Under the pieces are notes generated by a model, which saw only the letters and a list, made by a program, of their open reading frames with translations, ran no database searches and was not told the DNA's origin. A stretch of 5,224 nucleotides of DNA, taken from positions 1 through 5,224 of the forward strand of contig JAUYEK010000029.1 of assembly GCA_030691435.1 (NCBI GenBank), in the 5' to 3' direction. A program made the translations under genes and the position numbers. Position 1 is the stretch's first letter. Each line of letters starts with the position of its first letter. Origin of the DNA: Sulfuricella sp. (GTDB lineage: Bacteria; Pseudomonadota; Gammaproteobacteria; Burkholderiales; Sulfuricellaceae). Positions 1 through 5,017 of this stretch are shown here, piece by piece.

Positions 1-130
1 ACGGCCTGCTCTCTTGCTGTTTGGAAACTCACGACCCTGAATTACTCCAGCGCCGCTTCCTCATGCTACCGGGGCGCACGGACAACTCCCCGGACGGGAC
101 TTCAACCCGCTAGATTTACTGCTGTTACTG
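1..130 (-). other. Structured stretch, possible group II intron RNA fragment (domain I-like), cut by left edge
   Basis: There is no convincing reading frame here. Read on the minus strand, the stretch has two neat stem-loops. CGGG/CCCG (95-98 with 106-109) encloses a seven-base loop of the form TTGAAGT, and CCGGGG/CCCCGG (69-74 with 88-93) encloses GTGCG. A GGGT-x-AAGTCCC hairpin, a GTGCG motif and a following purine-rich tract resemble the structured RNA before the reverse-transcriptase gene of bacterial group II introns. If that is right, the intron protein would lie on the minus strand beyond the left edge. The resemblance is from memory, no catalytic domain V is visible, and other structured RNAs or an old repeat remain possible. 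Confidence 0.3.
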
Positions 131-193
131 CGAACGGTCAGCATCGCAATAATTTTTTGATAGCACCATTCGGGTCAGAACGAATTTGACCTA

Positions 194-595
194 TCACTTC
201 CCCACCCAATTTTCCACCTCCAGCCCCACCACCCGCGAAAACTCCCCGACGTTGTCGGTGACCAGTACTGCTCCGAGCGCCAGCGCCTGGGCGGCAATCC
301 ATAGGTCGTTGGCGCCGACAGGGGTGCCTTTTTTCTCCAGGTCTGCACGGATAAACCCGTAGCGGCGACTGGCTTCGGTATCCAGTGGTACGGCGGGGAT
401 GTTTTCGATCAGGCTGGAGAGGCGGACGCGGTTTTTTTCCACATACGCGCTTTTTTCCGCGCCGAATTCCAGTTCGCCGAGCACGATGGGCGAAAGGATC
501 AGGGCGGAGAGGGGGATTTTTTCCAGCCTGCCGATTACGCCCAGCACGTCTTTCATGGCGGCGATGATAATGTTGGTATCGAGCAGGTAGGCCAT
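194..595 (-). CDS. vapC: VapC-type PIN-domain ribonuclease toxin
   Basis: This is a 133-residue PIN-domain protein, the usual length for VapC toxins, which cut RNA (often tRNA or rRNA) using Mg2+ or Mn2+ held by a cluster of acidic residues. The acidic set is complete: D6 in the N-terminal LLDTN motif, E41 in GELEFG, D97 in GANDLWIAA and D114 in LVTDN. The active site therefore looks intact. It follows the antitoxin gene with 3 bases between stop and start, so the two are one transcript. GGAG (602-605 on the minus strand) lies 6 bases before the ATG and supports this start. The actual RNA target cannot be read from sequence. The stop codon lies inside a weak two-tier hairpin (158-196) that lacks a downstream T-run on this strand. 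Confidence 0.93.
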   Translation of the reverse strand: MAYLLDTNIIIAAMKDVLGVIGRLEKIPLSALILSPIVLGELEFGAEKSAYVEKNRVRLSSLIENIPAVPLDTEASRRYGFIRADLEKKGTPVGANDLWIAAQALALGAVLVTDNVGEFSRVVGLEVENWVGK

Positions 596-598
596 TTC

Positions 599-829
599 CT
601 ACTCCAGCGGCGGCACGGACTCAGGCAGGGAGTCGGAGGGGGCCTCAAGGTCGATGTCGCTTTCATTCCAGAAAGGTCTGAACACGTCCGCCGCCATGCG
701 CGGCTTGTCCGGCACGATGCGCGCCACGATGCGGCCATGTTTGGTGATGGCGATTTCTTCCCCCGCCTCAACTTCGGACAGCAGGGCCGAGAAGTGGGAT
801 TTTGCTTCGACAATGGGGATGGTTCGCAT
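599..829 (-). CDS. vapB: VapB / Phd-YefM-type antitoxin
   Basis: This 76-residue protein directly precedes the PIN toxin. The N-terminal part (IPIVEAKSHFSALLSEV, about residues 4-20) followed by GEEIAITKHGRIVARIVP (about 23-40) is the typical Phd/YefM DNA-binding fold: a short strand, a helix, then the 'I-T-K-H-G-R' turn and strand. The acidic, proline-rich C-terminus (about 55-76) is the part that normally unfolds and wraps the toxin. By family knowledge it should neutralise the toxin and, as a dimer or complex, repress its own promoter. GGAG lies only 2 bases before the ATG, unusually close. An in-frame stop six codons upstream leaves no longer ATG start. The family is sometimes annotated as Phd/YefM rather than VapB. 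Confidence 0.9.
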   Translation of the reverse strand: MRTIPIVEAKSHFSALLSEVEAGEEIAITKHGRIVARIVPDKPRMAADVFRPFWNESDIDLEAPSDSLPESVPPLE

Positions 830-845
830 GGCTCCAAAAAATGAC

Positions 846-859
846 TATATGGTCATATA
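846..859. promoter_or_regulatory. Palindromic operator candidate for the toxin-antitoxin operon
   Basis: TATATG-GT-CATATA is a perfect 6+6 inverted repeat with a 2-base centre. It overlaps the downstream edge of the proposed -10 box and lies 17-30 bases before the antitoxin start. This is where autoregulating Phd/VapB proteins bind. An overlapping repeat ATGAC/GTCAT (841-845 with 852-856) could be a second half-site arrangement. The role is inferred from position and symmetry. Confidence 0.5.
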
Positions 860-884
860 TATTTTATCCGCCCTTGGAATTCAA
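856..884 (-). promoter_or_regulatory. Sigma70-like promoter for vapBC
   Basis: On the minus strand, TTGAAT (884-879) is followed after exactly 17 bases by TATATA (861-856). These match the -35 and -10 consensus at 4-5 of 6 positions each. Transcription would start about 15-20 bases before the antitoxin ATG. The -10 box shares bases with the palindromic operator, as expected for a repressed toxin-antitoxin promoter. Confidence 0.5.
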
Positions 885-930
885 GCTATTAAGCCGATCA
901 ATCGGAATCTTTTCCTGTTGCGTTATACTT

Positions 931-994
931 CGGTTTTGCCTGCAGGCAGGAATCCGGAATTCCAAAACCGGCCATGGATTCTGGCCTTCCGGTT
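931..994. repeat. Two overlapping, mutually exclusive hairpins between divergent promoters
   Basis: CGGTTTTG (931-938) pairs perfectly with CAAAACCG (963-970), enclosing a palindromic CCTGCAGG. The right arm also takes part in a second structure in which AACCGGCCA (966-974) pairs with TGGCC/GGTT (982-994) around a 4-base bulge. Both cannot form at once. The stretch lies between the vapBC promoter and the promoter of the exported-protein gene, so neither predicted transcript contains it. It is more likely a DNA repeat remnant or protein-binding region than an RNA switch. Confidence 0.35.
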
Positions 995-1004
995 TCATCA
1001 AGAC

Positions 1005-1013
1005 TGCTATAAT
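1005..1013 (+). promoter_or_regulatory. Extended -10 promoter of the exported-protein/SCO pair
   Basis: TG-C-TATAAT is a perfect extended -10 element, 42 bases before the start codon at 1056. No good -35 box lies 17 bases upstream (CCTTCC at 985-990), which an extended -10 can tolerate. It is the only strong promoter-like sequence before the gene pair. Confidence 0.6.
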
Positions 1014-1055
1014 CCGCAGCTTGGTCCATCCATGATATTCAAAAGGAAAAGTGAT

Positions 1056-1409
1056 ATGAAGCGTTCCGCCCTTCTGCTGTGTTTCCTGAGCCTGGCGATC
1101 TCTGCCCACGCTGCCGACGCCTCGACTGATGCAGGGCTGGCGGAGATTCAGGCTTTGGGCCGCATCAACGGTCAGGCGCTTGCCTGCGACTACGCAGACA
1201 CCGCCTCCCGCATCAAGACCGTGATGATTCAGCACGCACCCAAGTCGCGGCGCTACGGGGCGGCTTTCGAGGAAGCCACCAACAAGGCCTTCCTCGACCA
1301 GAGCAGGAAGGAGATGACCACCTGCCCTGATGGCCCCACTCTCAGCGGACAGGTCGATGAAGCGACCCAACGCTTGCTGGCTGCCGTACCAGCCCCCGTA
1401 ACGAAGTAA
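1056..1409 (+). CDS. Small exported protein of unknown function, upstream of SCO1/SenC
   Basis: This 117-residue protein begins with a clear Sec signal peptide: MKR, a hydrophobic core to about residue 16, and likely cleavage after SAHA (residue 19). The mature part is about 98 residues, mostly predicted helix. It has an LGRINGQALACDY segment (residues 34-46), a basic stretch HAPKSRRYG (60-68) and a second cysteine at C90. C44 and C90 are the only cysteines of the mature protein and could form a disulfide, or one could bind metal. The start at 1056 is chosen because AAGGA (1043-1047) lies 8 bases upstream and the signal peptide follows directly. The in-frame ATG at 1032 would add residues before the signal. 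I do not recognise a named family. Its position 6 bases before a SCO1/SenC gene suggests a periplasmic copper- or thiol-related role, which is inference. Confidence 0.85.
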   Translation: MKRSALLLCFLSLAISAHAADASTDAGLAEIQALGRINGQALACDYADTASRIKTVMIQHAPKSRRYGAAFEEATNKAFLDQSRKEMTTCPDGPTLSGQVDEATQRLLAAVPAPVTK

Positions 1410-1415
1410 CCCCCC

Positions 1416-2054
1416 ATGAATCGATTCTGCCTTGCCATTCTAGCCGCAGCCCTGCTGTGCGCGGCGCCTGCACGGGCCGAGACGCCTTCGCCCATTGTGG
1501 ACGATCAACCGGAAATCGGGATCGTTTCCCGTTATCTGCTGATGGATTCCAAGGGGCGGGCGATTTCCGATCAGGATTTTCGCGGCAGCTTTCAGCTCAT
1601 CACCTTCGGTTACACCTTCTGCCCGGATATCTGCCCAACCACCCTGGCGGAAATATCGCTGATCATGGAAAAACTGGGCAACCGCGCAGAGCAGCTACAA
1701 CCCCTGTTCGTGACCGTGGATCCGGAACGGGATACTCCCGAAGTGTTGCGCCGCTATACCGCGTATTTTCACCCGCGCATCATCGGCCTCACCGGCTCGC
1801 CGGAACTGGTGCGACGCGTAGCCGACCACTTCAAGGTGCGGTATGAAAAACACTGGGAACCCGGCGCGGAAAAAGACAAGTATTCGGTGGACCACTCGGC
1901 GGGCTTGTACCTGCTGGGGCCGGATGGGAGCTTTCTCAAAAAATTCGCCTATGCCACTCCACCCCAGGAAGTGGCCGACCGGATTCGGGCACTGATGGAA
2001 GATATCAAGTTGCCGTCACCGGCGAAACGGCCACCCGCCAGGAAGGCGCAATAA
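1416..2054 (+). CDS. SCO1/SenC family copper chaperone / thiol-disulfide protein
   Basis: This is a 212-residue periplasmic thioredoxin-fold protein of the SCO1/SenC/PrrC family, which helps build the CuA site of cytochrome c oxidase or acts in copper and thiol homeostasis. A signal peptide (1-21, ending ARA) comes first. C15 is preceded by LL and does not make a good lipobox. The copper-binding set is complete: C69 and C73 in the FCPDIC motif, and H160 in VDHSA. FVTVDPERDTP (98-108) and the FHPRIIGLTG segment (118-127) are family hallmarks. A basic, proline-rich tail (200-212) follows. The start lies 6 bases after the preceding stop, and those six are all C, so there is no Shine-Dalgarno and translation is probably coupled to the upstream gene. 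No oxidase genes are in the window, so the client is unknown. Confidence 0.95.
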   Translation: MNRFCLAILAAALLCAAPARAETPSPIVDDQPEIGIVSRYLLMDSKGRAISDQDFRGSFQLITFGYTFCPDICPTTLAEISLIMEKLGNRAEQLQPLFVTVDPERDTPEVLRRYTAYFHPRIIGLTGSPELVRRVADHFKVRYEKHWEPGAEKDKYSVDHSAGLYLLGPDGSFLKKFAYATPPQEVADRIRALMEDIKLPSPAKRPPARKAQ

Positions 2055-2069
2055 CCTTGAAACCTCAGC

Positions 2070-2184
2070 CACAGAGAACACAGAGTTCACAGAGAAAAAC
2101 CCATATCTTGGCGAATCGTCGTCAGTCACCCGTCGGGTACGGAGGAACGGATCGTAATGGCTTGTTCTCTCTGTGAACTCTGTG
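2070..2184. repeat. CACAGAG-type inverted repeat element between SCO and thioredoxin genes
   Basis: CACAGAGTTCACAGAGA (2079-2095) pairs perfectly over 17 bases with 2168-2184. The left arm belongs to three tandem 9-mers of the form CACAGAGNN (2070-2078, 2079-2087, 2088-2096), and the right arm holds two in reverse orientation. The 72-base centre includes the small palindrome ACCCG-T-CGGGT (2128-2138). Repeats of the ACACAGAG kind are scattered through many environmental bacterial genomes. This copy may be a non-autonomous element. Starting 15 bases after the SCO stop, it could also act as a transcript-end structure, but no T-run follows it. Confidence 0.75.
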
Positions 2185-2303
2185 GCCTGAACTGCGACTT
2201 TAGCAACGCACACCGGGCAAGCGAGTTACCCATTTGGGCAGTGGCTAAAAGCGAACAGCTTGTTTAAACTACTGCCTGTCCTTCATTCAAATTATTCAAG
2301 ACG

Positions 2304-2684
2304 ATGAATCTCTCATACGACGTAGAAGAAGCCGATTTTGACGAACTGGTGGTTGCCCGTTCGAACCAGGTACCGGTGTTGCTGGATATCGGCGCCGAAT
2401 GGTGCAGCCCGTGTCGTGTGCTGGGGCCGATGCTGGAAAGGCTGGTCAAGGAATATGATGGGAAATTTGTGCTGGCGAAAGTCGATGCCGACGAAAACAT
2501 GCGTATCGCCGGTCGGCATCAGGCGAGAGGCTTCCCGACAGTCATCGCCTACAGCCGCGGGCAGGAAATCGACCGTTTTCACAGCGCGCAGACCGAAGGC
2601 TTTCTGCGCCGCTTTCTCGATAGTTTTATCGAGCGCCATACCGCCGGAAACGATGCAACCGAACCCGCGCTTCAACCCGGCTGA
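2304..2684 (+). CDS. Thioredoxin-like protein (YbbN/CnoX-type thioredoxin domain without TPR)
   Basis: This 126-residue single thioredoxin domain has no signal peptide, so it should act in the cytoplasm. The redox motif WCSPC (33-37, C34 and C37) and the cis-proline P78 in GFPTV are both present, along with the KVDADEN strand-turn (59-65). The overall pattern (GKFVLAKVDADEN, RGFPTVIAYSRG) reminds me of the thioredoxin domain of YbbN/CnoX, but the TPR repeats that follow in that protein are missing. A short disordered tail (about 112-126) ends it. No good Shine-Dalgarno precedes the ATG (only CAAGACG), so expression may be modest. No clear promoter was found in 2188-2303. The exact substrate is unknown; it could equally be called a general thioredoxin. 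Confidence 0.9.
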   Translation: MNLSYDVEEADFDELVVARSNQVPVLLDIGAEWCSPCRVLGPMLERLVKEYDGKFVLAKVDADENMRIAGRHQARGFPTVIAYSRGQEIDRFHSAQTEGFLRRFLDSFIERHTAGNDATEPALQPG

Positions 2685-2717
2685 CGGTTGCTAGAGACAC
2701 CCGCCAGCCTACCGTCA
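2682..2717. terminator. Weak hairpin between convergent genes
   Basis: TGACGGT (2682-2688, including the thioredoxin stop codon) pairs perfectly with ACCGTCA (2711-2717) around a 22-base loop. It lies between the convergent thioredoxin and ybcJ-like genes, where a shared terminator would be expected. Neither side has a T-run, so intrinsic termination is not supported by more than position. Confidence 0.25.
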
Positions 2718-2727
2718 CGAAGCCGAA

Positions 2728-2946
2728 TTACAGACCCACGACGGCAATCCGCACCCCAAGACACTCGACTACCTGACCGACGCGGATTTTCGCCGTTTTG
2801 CGGCTCTCGGGCTGACCGTCCACAGTAACCCGACCCTCAGCGACCAGGGTTTTCCCGCGCCCGCCGCTCTCCGCCACGCCGGCAAGCTTGAGCAGGTTAC
2901 AGAGTTCGATGTATTCGCCCTTGAGCGGGAATTCGACGGATTGCAT
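2728..2946 (-). CDS. ybcJ: S4-domain RNA-binding protein, YbcJ family
   Basis: This 72-residue protein is almost entirely one S4 RNA-binding fold. The family pattern is clear: IELCNLLKLAGVAESGG (14-30), then GKTLVAEGRVTVDG (31-44), ESRKTAKIRVGQVV (47-60) and a final strand. It closely matches E. coli YbcJ (about 70 residues) in length and in the ELC-LLKL, SG, AEG-V-VDG and RK--KI--GQ landmarks. The S4 surface normally binds structured RNA such as rRNA; the specific target is not established here. The start at 2946 is preferred over a longer in-frame start at 3042 because the extra 32 residues do not fit the family, and TGGAAAA lies 8 bases before this ATG. It is divergent from yaeQ and convergent with the thioredoxin gene. 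Confidence 0.9.
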   Translation of the reverse strand: MQSVEFPLKGEYIELCNLLKLAGVAESGGRGKTLVAEGRVTVDGQPESRKTAKIRVGQVVECLGVRIAVVGL

Positions 2947-2971
2947 AGAGTTTTCCAAAAATAGGTACGTC

Positions 2972-3000
2972 ACGGTACGATGCCGCAATTTCAGTGTCAA
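2972..3000 (-). promoter_or_regulatory. Promoter candidate for the ybcJ-like gene
   Basis: A perfect -35 TTGACA (3000-2995, minus strand) is followed after 17 bases by TACCGT (2977-2972), which matches the -10 consensus only at the TA start and T end. Transcription would begin about 20 bases before the ATG at 2946. This also argues against the longer start at 3042, which would lie upstream of the promoter. Confidence 0.5.
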
Positions 3001-3117
3001 CCATGCCTTGACCAGACAAGAGACATGACTTCGCGGGCGCAACCAAATCGGTTATTCTTCGCATCCCTGATGCGGCACACCAAAAACGGCACCCACGACA
3101 ACCGAAAAAGTAAAACT

Positions 3118-3675
3118 ATGGCCATTAAATCCACCATTTTCAAAGCCGAGCTGCAAATTGCCGACATGGATCGCAACTACTACCATGACCATGCGCTCAC
3201 CATCGCCCAGCATCCATCGGAAACCGACGAACGCATGATGGTGCGAGTGCTGGCCTTCGCGCTGCACGCCCATGAGGCATTGTCGTTCGGCAAGGGGCTG
3301 AGCGCCGATGACGAACCCGATCTGTGGCAAAAGGACTTGACCGGCGCCATTGAACTCTGGATAGACGTGGGTTTGCCCGATGAAAAACTCATACGCAAAG
3401 CCTGCGGTCGCGCCAGGCAGGTAATCGTCTATACCTATGGCGGCCGTGGCGCCGATATCTGGTGGAACCAGAACGGCAGCAAACTCGAACGGCTCAACAA
3501 CCTGACCGTAATCAACCTGCCGGAGACCACCAGCCAGGCCTTGGCAACGCTGGTACAGCGCACCATGCAGCTGCAAATGACCATTCAGGACGGGGAGATT
3601 TGGATCGCTGACAATAACGTCAGAATGCAGGTCGAACTGGCGACGCTAAAAATGCCGTCGGCGTCCTTTCGCTGA
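3118..3675 (+). CDS. yaeQ: YaeQ family protein
   Basis: This 185-residue cytoplasmic protein is near the usual YaeQ length (181 in E. coli). Family landmarks run the full length: MAIKSTIFKAELQIADMDRN at the N-terminus, HPSETDERMMVRVLAF (32-47), LSADDEPDLW (61-70), IELWIDVGLPDEKLIRKAC (78-96), IWWNQN (114-119) and TMQLQMTIQDGEIW (149-162). YaeQ has a fold related to PD-(D/E)XK nucleases, and the acidic and EL-D-G segment (64-83) covers that core. Enzymatic activity has not been established for the family; enterobacterial work linked it to suppression of rfaH loss. The start at 3118 fits homologues. The reading frame extends to 2980, but those extra residues look non-coding. The Shine-Dalgarno is poor (purine-rich GAAAAAG, no GG). 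A half tRNA-Leu gene follows 39 bases later. Confidence 0.95.
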   Translation: MAIKSTIFKAELQIADMDRNYYHDHALTIAQHPSETDERMMVRVLAFALHAHEALSFGKGLSADDEPDLWQKDLTGAIELWIDVGLPDEKLIRKACGRARQVIVYTYGGRGADIWWNQNGSKLERLNNLTVINLPETTSQALATLVQRTMQLQMTIQDGEIWIADNNVRMQVELATLKMPSASFR

Positions 3676-3714
3676 AGCGGCGCGAAAGTGCTGACTTCGC
3701 AAACAGAATTGAAG

Positions 3715-3770
3715 TGGTGCCCGGAGCCGGAATCGAACCGGCACGCCGCGTTAGCAGCGAGGGATTTTAA
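3715..3770 (-). tRNA. 3' half of a tRNA-Leu(UAA) gene (anticodon loop to CCA); 5' half missing
   Basis: On the minus strand the sequence reads as the 3' part of a class II tRNA. Loop bases U33-U34-A-A-A-A (3770-3765, anticodon UAA at 3769-3767) lead into the anticodon 3' strand TCCCT and a long variable arm CGCTGC-TAAC-GCGGCG that pairs fully with one wobble. Next come the T-arm GCCGG-TTCGATT-CCGGC and the acceptor 3' strand TCCGGGC, then A and CCA. All of this matches bacterial tRNA-Leu(UAA). The expected AGGGAT before the anticodon is replaced by unrelated AT-rich DNA. No D-arm or 5' acceptor strand (GCCCGGA) occurs in the window. It cannot make a functional tRNA. The break point suggests an integration scar (attR-type leftover). 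Confidence 0.88.
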
Positions 3771-3807
3771 GTTTCATTAAATTGATGTTTTATAACGTTA
3801 TTAGAAG
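3771..3807. other. AT-rich junction segment between tRNA fragment and IS
   Basis: These 37 bases are about four-fifths A+T, far from the GC-rich surroundings, and contain the perfect 10-base palindrome ATAACGTTAT (3792-3801). They may be the end of an integrated element next to its attachment core, or debris left by IS-driven rearrangement. No gene is present. Confidence 0.5.
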
Positions 3808-3850
3808 TGGCCCCGGAAATCTGAACAAGCCGATAAGTGGAGAATCTGCT
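3808..3850 (+). repeat. Left terminal and subterminal inverted repeat of the IS
   Basis: TGGCCCC (3808-3814), TGAACA (3822-3827) and TAAGTGGAGAATCTGCT (3834-3850) all have counterparts in reverse orientation at the right end. The inner block matches its partner at 15 of 17 positions, but sits 26 bases in on this side and 35 on the other. Conserved inner blocks are plausible transposase binding sites. Confidence 0.8.
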
Positions 3851-3890
3851 ACCTTTGACGGCCCTACGGGGCGAAGAAATGGAGCAGAAG

Positions 3891-4196
3891 ATGGCAAAAA
3901 GAACGAGGCGGACGCACTCGGCGGTGTTCAAAGCCAAAGTGGCGCTGGCAGCGCTGGCGGGAGACAAGACGCTGGCCGAGTTGGCGCAACGGTTTGAGGT
4001 GCATCCCAACCAGATTACGGAGTGGAAACGGCAGCTTGGCGAGCGGGCTGCGGACGTGTTTGGCGGAAGGGACACTGTGGCGGAGCCGCCCGTTGATCTG
4101 AAGGCGTTGCACGCCAAGATCGGGCAACTGACGCTGGAGAATGATTTTTTAGAAAGCGCGCTCACCAAGGTGGGATTGCTGAGCGCAAAGCGATGA
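3891..4196 (+). CDS. IS3-family transposase OrfA (helix-turn-helix, leucine zipper)
   Basis: This 101-residue basic protein has an N-terminal helix-turn-helix ([20 protein letters not shown], about 27-46) that recognises the IS ends. A heptad-type helix follows ([22 protein letters not shown], about 70-91), used for dimerisation and for pairing with OrfAB. The start at 3891 is preferred because GGAG (3881-3884) lies 6 bases upstream and homologues begin with M-x-KR. In-frame starts at 3879 (ATG) and 3837 (GTG) also exist, but the latter sits within the IS subterminal repeat. In this family OrfA alone is usually regulatory, while the OrfA-OrfB fusion made by frameshifting is the transposase. 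Its stop overlaps the orfB ATG as ATGA. Confidence 0.92.
   Translation: MAKRTRRTHSAVFKAKVALAALAGDKTLAELAQRFEVHPNQITEWKRQLGERAADVFGGRDTVAEPPVDLKALHAKIGQLTLENDFLESALTKVGLLSAKR
4145..4186 (+). promoter_or_regulatory. Programmed -1 ribosomal frameshift signal joining orfA and orfB
   Basis: The heptamer T TTT TTA (4145-4151) is in the correct phase in the orfA frame, as codons TTT and TTA. Six bases later GCGCTCA (4158-4164) pairs perfectly with TGAGCGC (4180-4186), a GC-rich 7-bp stem. A -1 slip enters the orfB frame, which is open from 4151 to the orfB ATG at 4193 with no stop. Slippery site, spacer, stem and open frame together match the IS3-family strategy. Confidence 0.75.
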
Positions 4197-5012
4197 TAGA
4201 CGGTAACCGCGAACTATCGATCAGCCGCCAGGCCCAGCTGGCGGGGATCAGCCGGGGCAGCGTGTATTATCTGCCCAAACCTGTCGGCGCCGCCGATCTG
4301 GCGCTGATGCGCCGCATTGACGCATTGCACCTGGAGCACCCGTTCATGGGCGCGCGCATGCTGCGCGACCAGCTTGACCGGGAGGGTTTCAAGGTCGGGC
4401 GTAAACACGTAGGCACGCTGATGGCGCGCATGGGCATTGAGGCGCTCTACAGGAAGCCGGGCACCAGCAAAAAGCACCCCGGGCCCCTACCTGCTGCGCG
4501 GTCGGAACATCAACCGGGCCAACCAGGTTTGGGCGCTGGACACGACCTACATCCCGATGGCCAAAGGGTTCGTCTACCTCACCGCCGCCGTGGACTGGGC
4601 CAGCCGCAAGGTACTGGCAGCGAAGGTCGCCATCACGCTGGAGGCCTGCCATGCGGTCGATGTGCTGCAAGAGGCGTTCAACCGCCACGGCAGGCCGGAG
4701 ATTGTGAACACCGACCAAGGCAGCCAGTTCAGCGCGCATGAGTTTGTGCGGGCCGTCAAGGAACAGGGCTGCAAGCTCAGCATGGGCGGGCGCGGAGCTT
4801 GGCGGGATAATGTGTTCGTCGAGCGCCTGTGGAAATCGGTGAAGTACGAGCGGGTGTATTTGTATGTCTATGACTCGGTCACCGAAGCCAGAACCTCGAT
4901 CATGCAATACGTGGACTGGTACAACCGATCCAGGCCGCATTCGAGCCTGGGCAAGAAAACACCGGATGGGGCTTATGCCGTGATGCTGCCGACGGTCAAA
5001 CTGGCAGCGTGA
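4193..5012 (+). pseudogene. IS3-family transposase OrfB (DDE integrase), broken by a +1 frame change near 4484
   Basis: The first part (4193 to about 4483) encodes the usual OrfB N-terminus: ISRQAQLAGISRGSVYYL, HPFMGARMLRDQL and GRKHVGTLMARMGIEALYRKPGTSKKHPG. The catalytic rve-type core continues in the next frame from 4485 (PYLLRGRNINRANQVW) to the stop at 5012. All three DDE residues are in the second part: Asp at 4539-4541 (WALDTTY), Asp at 4713-4715 (NTDQGSQF) and Glu at 4821-4823 (VFVERLW), with 57 and 35 residues between them and the expected Lys seven after the Glu. Homologues I remember have about four extra residues between HPG and PYLL, so a deletion of about 11 bases is likely. The left frame instead runs on to a stop at 4741. 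An ATG at 4437 in the right frame is not a plausible true start. Confidence 0.85.
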
Positions 5013-5017
5013 GAATC

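Noticed and set aside
158..196. Hairpin at the end of vapC as an intrinsic terminator
   Set aside because: The two-tier stem (TGATAG/CTATCA and ATTCG/CGAAT) is real, but the T-run is on the plus-strand upstream side. On the vapC strand it is followed by A residues.
654..1055. Long in-frame extension upstream of the exported protein on the plus strand
   Set aside because: It runs antisense through the antitoxin gene and through promoters and hairpins. The signal peptide and ribosome-binding site put the true start at 1056.
864..1370. 168-codon open frame on the minus strand
   Set aside because: It is antisense to the exported protein, with low-complexity, non-family composition and no ribosome site.
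2070..2096. CRISPR array
   Set aside because: The 9-base units are directly adjacent with no spacers, and only three copies occur.
2728..3042. Longer 104-residue form of the YbcJ-like protein
   Set aside because: The added 32 residues do not fit the S4 family, and a good -35/-10 promoter lies downstream of that start.
3053..3058. TATTCT as a -10 box for yaeQ
   Set aside because: It matches at 4 of 6 positions but has no acceptable -35 at the right distance, so the yaeQ promoter stays unassigned.
4437..5012. An independent catalytic protein starting at 4437
   Set aside because: The first 16 residues do not match transposases, and the preceding conserved OrfB sequence is simply in another frame, so this is the second part of a broken gene.
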